Below, piece after piece: positions 1-7,767 of a DNA stretch of 64,000 nucleotides. The notes under the pieces are model-generated. The model ran no database searches. It saw only the letters and a list, made by a program, of their open reading frames with translations, and had not been told where the DNA came from. How positions within the stretch are numbered: the stretch's first letter is position 1; the number at the start of each line of letters is the position of its first letter. Both the position numbers and the translations under genes were made by a program. The stretch comes from Bog-756 sp963812525. Lineage in GTDB: Bacteria > Actinomycetota > Acidimicrobiia > Acidimicrobiales > RAAP-2. The stretch is taken from assembly GCA_963812525.1 (NCBI GenBank), contig CAWEVL010000010.1:682001-746000 (forward strand). Reading direction: 5' to 3'.

Positions 1-414
1 GCCGGCGAGATCGCCCAGGCCGACCACCTGCTCGGGACCGGGGCCGCCTCGGTGGACTTCGTGGTGGTCAACACCGACCCGCTGGAGACGTCCCTGGTGG
101 TCACCCCACCGGTGCTGACCCGGACCGGTCTGGGCAGCCTCCCCAATGTGATCTACCTGACCGGGTCCCTCCCCGACCTGAGCCGTGTCTGGAGGGCCTA
201 CGGTGTGACCGTGGCCGTCGGCAACACCACCCGCCTGGTCACCCACAACGACGTGATGGACTTCATCGACCCCGCGGGGAGGCTGGCCCTCCAGGCCACG
301 CCGTTCGGCGACGAGAACGCCCTGGGGACCTACAGCCTGGACCCCGTCACCGTGCACGCCTTCGCCCAGGGGGTGGCCGCCGCGGCCGCCGGCCTGGCTC
401 CGAGGCAGCCGTGA
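1..414 (+). CDS. SCO1/SenC-like copper chaperone, C-terminal part
   Basis: The frame is open from the first base, so the N-terminus lies outside the window. The remaining 137 residues match the C-terminal half of the SCO thioredoxin-like fold: a strand reading VDFVVVNTDP, then YLTGSLPDLSRVWRAYGV, then a His in THNDVMDFID at the position of the third SCO copper ligand. The CxxxC copper motif would lie upstream and is not visible. The same segments recur in the SCO domain of the protein at 8953-10842, so the two are paralogues. SCO proteins deliver copper to the CuA site of cytochrome c oxidase, which fits the oxidase genes that follow. The stop overlaps the next start (GTGA at 411-414). Confidence 0.8.
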   Translation, partial: AGEIAQADHLLGTGAASVDFVVVNTDPLETSLVVTPPVLTRTGLGSLPNVIYLTGSLPDLSRVWRAYGVTVAVGNTTRLVTHNDVMDFIDPAGRLALQATPFGDENALGTYSLDPVTVHAFAQGVAAAAAGLAPRQP

Positions 415-1115
415 CCGACGGACCGGACGGTGCCGAGGGCGCACCCGGGCCTCCCCTGCCCCACGACCCGTTCACCCTGGAGGGGATCATCGCCCAGGAG
501 CCGGTCACGCCGGTCTGGTACAAGCGCGGCTGGGTGCTGGTGGCGGCGGCCGTGGTGGCCCTCATCGTGGCCTCGGTGCTGGTCGACCTGCCCACCCACA
601 CCACGGTGGCCACCGACACCGCCGACCAGTCGGCCGTCATGAAGCAGATCAACACCGCCCTGGCCGGGTGCTCCTACGGGGTGAAGGAGACCTTCACCAT
701 CTACCAGGGTCAGCGGGCCGGCACCCTCAGCGCCTCGGACCGGTCCCTGACCCCGTCCATGCTCCGGGACGACCAGTCAGCCTGCTCCTTCACCAGCAGC
801 TCGATCTACGACCTGTCCAACGTCCAGGGCACCAGCACCCCGGCCGGCAAGAACATCGGGCTGGTGGTCAACGTGGCCACGCTGTGGGCCACCTCAGATG
901 CCCTGGCGGCCATCGAGGACATCCAGACCCTGTCCACCGACCCCGCCAACGCCAAGGCCATCGCCGACCTCCCCCAACGGGAGGCGGCCCTGGCCCGGGG
1001 ACGGGCGCAGGCCTTCGGCGACGTGCGGGCCGCCGAGCACATCCTCCACACCAAGCTCCCGGTGCCGGACATGCCCGAGCTGCCCACCCTCGACCTGCCC
1101 ACGCCGAACGGCTGA
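411..1115 (+). CDS. Single-pass membrane protein of unknown function
   Basis: 234 residues, GTG start overlapping the SCO stop, so it is probably translationally coupled to it. An acidic, Pro-rich cytoplasmic N-terminus (about residues 1-42) is followed by one membrane segment (about 43-62, YKRGWVLVAAAVVALIVASV) and a soluble extracytoplasmic domain. Two Cys (in LAGCSYGV and QSACSFTS) could form a disulfide. The C-terminal 30 residues are Pro-rich. I do not recognise a family. Position directly behind a SCO gene suggests a role around copper or oxidase assembly, but that is only context. Confidence 0.7.
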   Translation: MTDGPDGAEGAPGPPLPHDPFTLEGIIAQEPVTPVWYKRGWVLVAAAVVALIVASVLVDLPTHTTVATDTADQSAVMKQINTALAGCSYGVKETFTIYQGQRAGTLSASDRSLTPSMLRDDQSACSFTSSSIYDLSNVQGTSTPAGKNIGLVVNVATLWATSDALAAIEDIQTLSTDPANAKAIADLPQREAALARGRAQAFGDVRAAEHILHTKLPVPDMPELPTLDLPTPNG

Positions 1116-1131
1116 CCCCGGGCCACCGGGC

Positions 1132-1983
1132 TCAGGGCGAGGACGAATCGCCGTCGACGGTCCGACCGCGGATGCGCTCCTGGCGGATGAGCCGGTGCAG
1201 CTCCTCGTCGGGGTCCTCCTCGGACTGCAGCCAACGGATCAGGTTCCAGAACACCACTGGGACGAAGGCACAGCCGGAGATGAACCACATCACGCCGGTG
1301 GTCAGCTGCTGGTCGGCCGAGAGGCTGAGGCCCGAACCGGCGTGGTGGACGTAGGCGTGATACCACGAGGCATGGGACAGGCCCACCAGGTAGGCCAGCA
1401 CCCAGATGGTCCACATGCAGACCGCGGCCAGTGCCACCCGGTAGGGACGGGACAGGCGCGGGGTCAGCGGGGGTGACTCCACCAGCTCCAGCCAGAGGCC
1501 CATGCCCAGCGGCACCAGGGTCACGGCCTCCACCGCCACCAGCCACGGGTGCCGGACCAGGCCGTTGACGCCGGCCGGGGTCCGCCACAGCGCCGCACCG
1601 GCCAGGTACAAGGCGGCGAAGCACGCGCTGCGCAGTGCCTCGGGGTGGCGACGCCGCCCGTAGGCCAGCCGGTCCACCGGCCGGAGGTCGGCCGGCACCT
1701 GGGCCGAGTCCCCGTCGACCTCGGCCGGCGGTGCGTCGGCGGAGGCCAGGCCCAGCCGACGCCAGGGGGCGCCGATGACGGCCAGGGCCGGGACCACCAC
1801 GACCAGGAGGCAGTACTGGACGGCCTCGACGAACTCGTACCGCCGGGCCTCGGTGGACAGGGGGGGCACCAGGCACAGGACCAGCACGGCCAGGGACGCG
1901 GCCAGAACCACCGTGCGTCCGGTGGGGTGGGGCTCGGGCTGGAGGGGCGGAGGGGACCGATCGGGACCGGTCCCGGTACTCAC
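1132..1983 (-). CDS. ctaG: CtaG-family (caa3-type) oxidase assembly membrane protein, copy 1
   Basis: 283 residues from a GTG start at 1983 that overlaps the stop of the small gene upstream (GTGA); a longer ATG frame from 2013 would run into that gene. At least five to six membrane segments are visible, including FVEAVQYCLLVVVVPALAV and VALAAVCMWTIWVLAYLVG. His residues lie at the membrane edges (LSHASWYHAYVHHAG), as in CtaG/DUF1404-type proteins linked to CuB insertion. It is the last gene of the cytochrome oxidase operon. A second, longer family member lies at 6738-7655. The family assignment is from segment pattern and context, so copper handling is inferred. Confidence 0.75.
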   Translation of the reverse strand: MSTGTGPDRSPPPLQPEPHPTGRTVVLAASLAVLVLCLVPPLSTEARRYEFVEAVQYCLLVVVVPALAVIGAPWRRLGLASADAPPAEVDGDSAQVPADLRPVDRLAYGRRRHPEALRSACFAALYLAGAALWRTPAGVNGLVRHPWLVAVEAVTLVPLGMGLWLELVESPPLTPRLSRPYRVALAAVCMWTIWVLAYLVGLSHASWYHAYVHHAGSGLSLSADQQLTTGVMWFISGCAFVPVVFWNLIRWLQSEEDPDEELHRLIRQERIRGRTVDGDSSSP

Positions 1984-2096
1984 CGGTCGGTGCGCCGCTG
2001 GAAGAATCCCCACAGCAGGACCACGAACAGCGTGCCCAGCGGAATGGCGATCGTCAGTACCTGGGGCCCGATGAACGTATCTGTGGCGAGAGTCAC
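1980..2096 (-). CDS. 38-residue single-pass membrane peptide in the oxidase operon
   Basis: A short frame from GTG at 2096 to TGA at 1980 encodes 38 residues. A short polar start (MTLATDTF) precedes one hydrophobic helix (about residues 9-31, ending in FVVLLWGFF) and a basic tail QRRTDR, so the C-terminus is probably cytoplasmic. It fills the gap between subunit III and ctaG, and its stop overlaps the ctaG GTG start, an arrangement that supports real translation. Terminal oxidases often carry very small accessory subunits (for example the fourth subunits of aa3, CcoQ, CydX), and this is a candidate of that kind. No sequence family is recognised. Confidence 0.65.
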   Translation of the reverse strand: MTLATDTFIGPQVLTIAIPLGTLFVVLLWGFFQRRTDR

Positions 2097-2169
2097 TGGC
2101 CGACCAACCTTGCTGTCGCTATGTGGGAACCATGGTACTCAGGCGATCTGTCCACGATCAATCACCTGG

Positions 2170-2844
2170 TCAGATGAGGTAGAAGAAGACCCAGAAGAGG
2201 CCGCTGACCACGGCCACGAACCCGAAGAAGTAGGTGCACGACTCGACGTTGGCCCGGAACAGCTGGGCCGACGACCCGGCCGAGGTGGCCGGGCCACCGT
2301 CCTCGGCGTCGAGCCGCTTGAGCCGAATGCACAGCGCCAGGTTGGTCTCCAGCCAGAACAGGGCCCCGAACAGCATCATCAGGTTCATCACGGCCCACCC
2401 GATGAAGCAGGAGGCGTACCCGCTGGAGCCGGGGAAGAAGGGCAGTTGGGTGAGCTGCCAGATCTGGAGGCCGATGGCCACCAGGATGCCCAGCACCGCC
2501 ACCCAGCCCGAGACCTCCCAGTCGAGGAGGGAGTCCTTGCGCATGCGGTACTGCCCGTAGATCACCAGCAGGGCGGAGGCCAGGACCACCGCGAAGATGG
2601 CCCAGCCGACCCCGGTGGGTGCGGTGATGTTCTTGGGCCGCCACAGCTGTCCGGAGTTGGCCGACTTCAGGTAGAAGTAGGCGAAGGCCAGCGAGGCGAA
2701 CAGGAAGGTGAACATCCCGATCAGCAGGCGGCCACCCGTCCAGTAGGAGCCCACCGCCGACCGCAGTTCGTACTCCCGCTCCTCGGGGGTGTCGGTGAAG
2801 AGCGCTGGCTTGGCTGTGTCGGTCACCGTGTTCTCTCCACTCAT
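2170..2844 (-). CDS. ctaE: Cytochrome c oxidase subunit III
   Basis: 224 residues with five to six membrane segments. Recognisable subunit III stretches are VGSYWTGGRLLIGMFTFLF near the N-terminus, YFYLKS, FFPGSSGYASCFIGWAVMN and the last helix ESCTYFFGFVAVVSGLFWV. It is a little longer than the roughly 190-205 residues usual for actinobacterial CtaE because of a hydrophilic loop near residue 175. The ATG at 2844 overlaps the subunit I stop (ATGA), so translation is probably coupled. Subunit III has no metal; it stabilises subunit I in the membrane. Confidence 0.88.
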   Translation of the reverse strand: MSGENTVTDTAKPALFTDTPEEREYELRSAVGSYWTGGRLLIGMFTFLFASLAFAYFYLKSANSGQLWRPKNITAPTGVGWAIFAVVLASALLVIYGQYRMRKDSLLDWEVSGWVAVLGILVAIGLQIWQLTQLPFFPGSSGYASCFIGWAVMNLMMLFGALFWLETNLALCIRLKRLDAEDGGPATSAGSSAQLFRANVESCTYFFGFVAVVSGLFWVFFYLI

Positions 2845-4829
2845 TGGGCCGGCGGTCCGGGGTCCTCGTCCACCGAGGCCGCCGGCGGTGCTCCGGCGGG
2901 CACCAGTGGCCCGTCACCCAGGTCGGCCACGGCGGGAGCATCTTCTTCGCCGTAGTGGTACGGGTCACTGAGCACGACCGGGATCCGTTCGAAGTTGTAG
3001 TACGGGACCGGCGTGGGGGTCTGCCACTCGAGCCCCAGCGAGTCCCAGGGGTTGGCCGGCGACGGGGTCGGCTTGATGAAGATGGACCAGACGAAGTTGG
3101 CCACGAAGACCAGGAACGAGGCGCCCAGGATGAACGCGCTCACCGAGGCGAAGTCGTTGAGGGCCTGGAGGTTGCTGGCGTACTCGAACACCCGCCGCGG
3201 CTGGCCCAGCAGGCCGATGAGGAACATGGGGAAGAAGGTCAGGTTGAAGAAGATGAACATCAGCCAGAAGTGGATCTGCCCCAGCTTCTTGTTCATGGTC
3301 TTCCCGGTCATCTTGGGCAGCCAGAAGTAGAGGCCACCGAAGAAGGCGAAGATCAGCCCGCCCATGATGGTGTAGTGGAAGTGGGCCAGCACGAAGAAGC
3401 TCCCGTGCACGGTGACGTTGACCGGGACGTCGGAGAGGAAGACACCGGTCACCCCACCGATCAGGAAATTGAAGAACACGGCCAGGCAGAACAGCATGGG
3501 TACCTCGAAGCGGATCTTGGCCTTGTACAACGTGCCCATGCCCACCAGGAAGATGAAGCCGGTGGGGATGGAGATCAGCTCGGTGGTGAGCATGAACAGG
3601 GGGCGCATGTCCGGGTTGATCCCGCTCTGGAACAGGTGGTGCTGCCAGACGAAGAACGAGAGGAGGGCCACGCCGACCATGCCGGCGGCGGCCACCCGGT
3701 AGGCGAACAACGGCTTTCGGGTGAACACCGGGAGCAGTTCGGCGACGATCCCGAACCCGGGCAGGGCCATGATGTAGACCTCCGGGTGCCCGAAGAACCA
3801 GAAGAGGTTCTGCCACAGGAACGAGCTGCCCCCGTGCTCGGTGACGTAGAACGCAGTTTGGGCGGTGTGGTCGAGGATGCCGAACAGCCCGGCGGCCACC
3901 AGGGTCGGGGTGGCCAGGGTGAGCAGGGCGCAGGTGGCCAGGATGGACCACACGAAGATCGGGATCCGGCCCCAGGTCATGCCCGGGGCCCGGTAGTTGA
4001 TGATGGTGACGGCCAGATTGAAGCCGGCGGTCATCATGCCCAGGCCGATGACGGCGAACCCGACCAGGTACGACATCATGGCCACCCCGGCCTGGGTCTG
4101 GAGCGGGGCGTAGCCGGTCCAGCCGGTGGGGAAGCCGCCGTAGAACAGGGCCGAGAGGATGACCAGATAGCCGGCGGTGAACACCCAGAAGGAGAATGCC
4201 TCCACCCGGGGGAACGCGGTGCGCCGGGAGCCGATCATGAGCGGGATCAGCCAGTTGCCCAACGGTCCGACGATGACCGAGGTGGCCATCATCATCATGA
4301 CGGTGCCGTGCTCGCTGACCACCGAGATGTAGGTGCCGGGTCCGAAGACGTGGCTGGTGGGCGAGAGCAGTTCGGTGCGGATGGCCATGGCCAGCAGCCC
4401 GCCGGTGAACAGGAAGCCGAGGACGCCGATCACGTACTGCATGCCCACCACCTTGTGGTCGGCGGTGTAGCGGAAGTACCGGCTCCAGCTGGTCGACTCG
4501 TACTCGGGGCGGGGCTCCATGCCCACGATCTTGGCCAAGGGGTAGTTGAGCGCTCCGATGCCCAACAGCCAGCCCAGGACGCCGGCCAGCAGGCCGGCGG
4601 TCACCGGTACGGCGTTGACGCCGGCCAGCCCGACGTTGGCATAGCCGCTGGTCATCCAGTTCCCGAGCCAGTGACCCAGCAGGTAGCCGCCGACGGCCAG
4701 GATGGCCGCCGTGCCCACGTGCTGACTGAAGATCCCCGGTCGGGCCGGCAGCCCCTGGAAGCCGCCCAGGACCGGCGGGGTGGGGTCGGGGTAGACGACT
4801 TCGGAATCGCGCTCGGCGGCAAGGGTCAT
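2841..4829 (-). CDS. ctaD: Cytochrome c oxidase subunit I with unusual proton-channel residues
   Basis: 662 residues from ATG 4829; the frame is open further upstream but would run into subunit II. All redox ligands are present: His174 in EHGTV (low-spin haem), His348 and Tyr352 in HPEVY (CuB and cross-linked Tyr), the HH pair 397-398 (CuB), and His483 and His485 in AHFHY (haems). The glutamate of HPEVY (E350) is kept. In contrast, the D-channel entrance, normally GAPDMAFPRxNN, reads GSRRTAFPRVEA (R203 in place of Asp), and the K-channel Lys of PTGxK is Ile426 (PTGFIF). About 110 extra N-terminal residues hold two further membrane segments. The quinol or cytochrome c specificity cannot be read from this subunit, but the CuA site in subunit II argues for cytochrome c or a cupredoxin as donor. 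Confidence 0.93.
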   Translation of the reverse strand: MTLAAERDSEVVYPDPTPPVLGGFQGLPARPGIFSQHVGTAAILAVGGYLLGHWLGNWMTSGYANVGLAGVNAVPVTAGLLAGVLGWLLGIGALNYPLAKIVGMEPRPEYESTSWSRYFRYTADHKVVGMQYVIGVLGFLFTGGLLAMAIRTELLSPTSHVFGPGTYISVVSEHGTVMMMMATSVIVGPLGNWLIPLMIGSRRTAFPRVEAFSFWVFTAGYLVILSALFYGGFPTGWTGYAPLQTQAGVAMMSYLVGFAVIGLGMMTAGFNLAVTIINYRAPGMTWGRIPIFVWSILATCALLTLATPTLVAAGLFGILDHTAQTAFYVTEHGGSSFLWQNLFWFFGHPEVYIMALPGFGIVAELLPVFTRKPLFAYRVAAAGMVGVALLSFFVWQHHLFQSGINPDMRPLFMLTTELISIPTGFIFLVGMGTLYKAKIRFEVPMLFCLAVFFNFLIGGVTGVFLSDVPVNVTVHGSFFVLAHFHYTIMGGLIFAFFGGLYFWLPKMTGKTMNKKLGQIHFWLMFIFFNLTFFPMFLIGLLGQPRRVFEYASNLQALNDFASVSAFILGASFLVFVANFVWSIFIKPTPSPANPWDSLGLEWQTPTPVPYYNFERIPVVLSDPYHYGEEDAPAVADLGDGPLVPAGAPPAASVDEDPGPPAQ

Positions 4830-4851
4830 CGCTGGATCATCAACTTTCTCC

Positions 4852-5829
4852 TCATCCGGACGGAGTCGGCTTTCCGGGTGTGGCGCCATAGACCTCGGCG
4901 TTGCTGTAGGGATCCACGTTGTCGGGGTAGTACCCGCCGTCGGCACCGTTGGCGTCGGGGACGTAGGTCAGTGCGTAGGGCGGGAGCAGGTGCGTGTTGT
5001 CGGCGGTGAGCTTCTCGGTGTTGGTGGCCCACGACTCGAAGGCGTCCTTGGACACCACCTTTCCGTAGTTGAACATGGCCCCGTGCCAGATCCCGCACAG
5101 CTCGCTGCACCGGACGGTCACGCTGCCGGTCTCCCTCGTCTGGGTGAAGGACACGTTGTCCTGCTGGGGGTTGGCGTCGGCCTTCACGCTGAGCTGGTAG
5201 GCCCAGAAGCTGTGGATCACGTCCAGCGACGTCACGTGGAACTCGATGGTGGTGTCCACCGGCAGCACCAGTTGCGAGGTCTCGAAGCCGCCGAAGGTCG
5301 GGTACCGGTAGGTGAACTTCCACTGCTGGCCGATGACCTGGACGGGCAGGATGTGGGCCGACGTCGGCGTCCAGATCGGGTTGGGGCCCTGGCCGCCGCC
5401 CGAACCGTTGCCGGTGATCAACCGCACCGTGCCGAAGGTGAACAGGCCGAGGACGATGACCGTGGTGGTGATGATCCACCCCACCTGGACACCGAGATTG
5501 GTGCGGGCCTCCGGCCCGCCCACCGGATCGGGTGCCCCCCGACGGGAGGCCCGCCACGTGATCAGGGAGTAGGCCAGGTAGGTCCAGACTCCGACGAGCA
5601 CGGGGAGGGCGATGATGAAGAGGATGTTGAAGTCGAACTGGTTGGCCTGGGCGCTGTTGGTCATGGTCCCCGGCGGCACGTGTGGCCCGACCAGGGTGTA
5701 GAAGAGCACGTCGAGGACGACGGACAGGATCAGCCAGATGGCCGCGATCCGCCAGATGTGCCGGGGCTGCCTGCCCGGAGACGGCTCGCCGTCCGCCTGG
5801 TCGCCTGCGGTGCCGGTGTCGACGGTCAC
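4852..5829 (-). CDS. ctaC: Cytochrome c oxidase subunit II with CuA site
   Basis: 325 residues. Membrane segments lie at about 27-50, 66-90 and 115-138; the last two are the usual subunit II hairpin, so the first is an extra segment or uncleaved signal anchor. The cupredoxin domain carries a complete CuA site: His206 in DVIHSFW, then Cys241, Glu243, Cys245, His249 and Met252 in CSELCGIWHGAM. The ATG at 5829 overlaps the stop of the cupredoxin gene (ATGA). A C-terminal extension of about 50 residues after the CuA domain is rich in Asn, Pro and Tyr and has no recognised haem motif, so this is not a caa3-type fused cytochrome c. Confidence 0.93.
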   Translation of the reverse strand: MTVDTGTAGDQADGEPSPGRQPRHIWRIAAIWLILSVVLDVLFYTLVGPHVPPGTMTNSAQANQFDFNILFIIALPVLVGVWTYLAYSLITWRASRRGAPDPVGGPEARTNLGVQVGWIITTTVIVLGLFTFGTVRLITGNGSGGGQGPNPIWTPTSAHILPVQVIGQQWKFTYRYPTFGGFETSQLVLPVDTTIEFHVTSLDVIHSFWAYQLSVKADANPQQDNVSFTQTRETGSVTVRCSELCGIWHGAMFNYGKVVSKDAFESWATNTEKLTADNTHLLPPYALTYVPDANGADGGYYPDNVDPYSNAEVYGATPGKPTPSG

Positions 5830-6503
5830 GCCACGACGTCCAGGAAGCCACCCATGTAGCCGAGGGTGCTCATGGGCCCACCGTTACCGTACAAGTACCC
5901 ACCTCCGCAGGGAACGAAGCACTGCCAGTTGTAGCTGCCCGGTCCGGGCGTCACGAACGAGAACTTCATGGTGTTGTGGTCGAAGTTGGTGGTGCAGGGG
6001 GCCGCCCCACACGTGTTGGTGGCGTTGCCGTTCACGCCGATGAGGGGCACGCTGAGGTTGAGGGCCGGAACCGTGAAGGTGTGGCCCACCCCGTTGTTCC
6101 CGGTGTTGGAGTCGTAGACCGAGATGGGCTTGCCGTTGTAGGTCGCCTGGCCACCGATGGTGCCCTGGACCCGACCCCAGTTCTGATTGCGCAGCGGGCT
6201 GCCCGAGTCGTACTGGTCGATGGTCACGTTGATGCGGGTGTGGGCGGGCAGCTGCCAGACCGTGGAGTGGATCCACTGGCCCTGCGGGTTCTGCACCAGG
6301 TAGGACACCCAGACGGGCTGGAACCCGAAGCCGATGGCCGGGACCGTCTGCACGGTCATGTCGATGGGCGCTCCCGGTGAGGCCGAGGCGAAGACCACGG
6401 TGGCCGGCTGCGGCAGGAGGAATCCCACCACGCCCCACACGGCGAACCCGATGACCACGATGAGAAGCCCCAGGACCACTGAAAGCCTTCCCCCGAATGA
6501 CAT
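5826..6503 (-). CDS. Membrane-anchored cupredoxin-like protein, first gene of the oxidase operon
   Basis: 225 residues from ATG 6503, chosen because GAGGAG lies six bases upstream; an in-frame ATG at 6527 has no such site. One N-terminal membrane anchor (LSVVLGLLIVVIGFAVWGVV) is followed by a beta-rich domain of subunit II/cupredoxin type. Candidate copper ligands are the His of GHTFTVPALNL and the C-terminal loop NWQCFVPCGGGYLYGNGGPM: two Cys spaced as in CuA (C-x3-C) and a Met, but no His in between. It is co-transcribed with and overlaps subunit II, so it may be an electron donor to the oxidase or an alternative subunit. Two further Cys (NTCGAAPCTT) may form a disulfide. Confidence 0.78.
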   Translation of the reverse strand: MSFGGRLSVVLGLLIVVIGFAVWGVVGFLLPQPATVVFASASPGAPIDMTVQTVPAIGFGFQPVWVSYLVQNPQGQWIHSTVWQLPAHTRINVTIDQYDSGSPLRNQNWGRVQGTIGGQATYNGKPISVYDSNTGNNGVGHTFTVPALNLSVPLIGVNGNATNTCGAAPCTTNFDHNTMKFSFVTPGPGSYNWQCFVPCGGGYLYGNGGPMSTLGYMGGFLDVVA

Positions 6504-6620
6504 GTCCACTCCTCGCCGCGCCAGCACATGGTCACCGGTCCAAGCGACCGACCCGCTCCCCCGGAGACCGGCCGCAAGGCTCGATAGCTGTCGGATGACA
6601 ACACCTGTAAGGCGTTGCTG

Positions 6621-6649
6621 ACAGTAGGTCGCGCGTCACGCCGGGTCAA
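6621..6649 (-). promoter_or_regulatory. Candidate promoter of the oxidase operon
   Basis: On the minus strand TTGACC (6649-6644) is followed after exactly 17 bases by TACTGT (6626-6621), a housekeeping-type -35/-10 pair in the TANNNT form common in actinobacteria. It lies about 118 bases before the ATG of the cupredoxin gene, leaving an untranslated leader of about 110 bases in which I see no known riboswitch. It sits in the only sizeable gap (6504-6737) of this minus-strand gene run. Confidence 0.5.
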
Positions 6650-6737
6650 GCACCTTTGGGCAACACCGGTGGCCACCGTTCCGCGCCGGTCCGGTTCCGC
6701 CCGGCCGCCCCCCGGTTTCCTTCCGCGCCGGCCCCGG

Positions 6738-7655
6738 TCAGGACCGGTCGGAGGTCCCGGCCCGCTGGGGCCGGAGGTCGGCCGGAGACGCGGGACCGCG
6801 GTGGGCCAGTCGCTCCAGGACGCCCGACAGGGAGCCCTCCTGGTCCACCGCCCGCTTGATGATGACCACCAGGGCGGGCACGGCCCAGAAGTCGCCGCAC
6901 ACCCACAGGATGGCCGCGCCGATCTGCTGGTCGGCGAACGGGGACAGGGTCACGCCGGGTAGGTGGGCGTAGACCGGGTACCAGCTGGTGGCCGAGAAGA
7001 TGCTGAGCGCCATGGCCAGGACGAACATCACCACGTTGGTGCTGATCACCGCCCCGGCCTGCCAGAGGGGGCTGGCCTTCAGCCGGAACGGGTGGGAGGG
7101 GATGATCTGCAGCCAGAACAGGACCCCGGTGACGAAGAAGCTCCCGTGCATGAGCCAGATGTGGACGGCCTGGTTGGTCTCCGCATAGTCGAACAGGGCC
7201 GGGATGTGCCAGGCCACCATGACCGCGTTGAAGGAGACGAGGGCGAACCACGGACTGGTCACCAGCCGCCCCACCGGCCGGAGCACCCGGGACCACGACC
7301 CCAGCATGATGGTGCGTCCCGCCTTGCGACGCACCCCGACCGGCAGGGCGAACAGCAGGGGGATCCACGGTGCCCCGAAGACGATCAGGATCGGGGCGTA
7401 GAAGGCGATGAGCAGGTGCTCGAGCATGTGCACGAAGAAGTAGTCGCCGGCCCAGTAGTCGATGGGCGAGTCGATGGCCACCAGCAGCACACCGAGCCCG
7501 CCGTAGAAGGCCAGGGAGTGGAGCCGGCGGCTCCGGGTCCGGCGGGGATCGGACCGGCGGCGGAGCCGCGCCAGTCCGATCTCGTTGGCCACCACCAGCA
7601 CCCCCACCAGGATGAGGAACGGGTCGAACGACCAGTGCTGGGTGATGTAGTCCAC
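6738..7655 (-). CDS. CtaG-family oxidase assembly membrane protein, copy 2
   Basis: 305 residues from GTG 7655, which has AGAGGAGAG six bases upstream; the same frame is open further upstream but without such a site. It begins DYITQHWSFDPFLILVGVL and shows at least six membrane segments. The family hallmark YFFVHMLEHLLIAFYAPIL carries membrane His residues, and later segments hold WHIPALFDYA and HIWLMHGSFF. This is the classical caa3_CtaG form, more typical than the copy at 1132-1983. CtaG proteins help build the CuB centre of aa3/caa3 oxidases. It lies upstream of the oxidase operon on the same strand. Confidence 0.85.
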   Translation of the reverse strand: MDYITQHWSFDPFLILVGVLVVANEIGLARLRRRSDPRRTRSRRLHSLAFYGGLGVLLVAIDSPIDYWAGDYFFVHMLEHLLIAFYAPILIVFGAPWIPLLFALPVGVRRKAGRTIMLGSWSRVLRPVGRLVTSPWFALVSFNAVMVAWHIPALFDYAETNQAVHIWLMHGSFFVTGVLFWLQIIPSHPFRLKASPLWQAGAVISTNVVMFVLAMALSIFSATSWYPVYAHLPGVTLSPFADQQIGAAILWVCGDFWAVPALVVIIKRAVDQEGSLSGVLERLAHRGPASPADLRPQRAGTSDRS

Positions 7656-7767
7656 GGTCGCTCTCCTCTGCCCGCCGCTCTCCGTGCTGTGGCGGGCTCC
7701 AGGGGTCCGCCGGCCGAGGGCGGACCGGCCCCACGGTAGCCCGCACCACCGGCCCCCGACCGGGTGC

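Noticed and set aside
2844..5009. Long open frame of 721 codons on the plus strand, antisense to the oxidase genes
   Set aside because: It mirrors the codons of ctaD and ctaC in high-GC DNA, is rich in Gly/Glu/His/Asp without domain pattern, and has no ribosome site.
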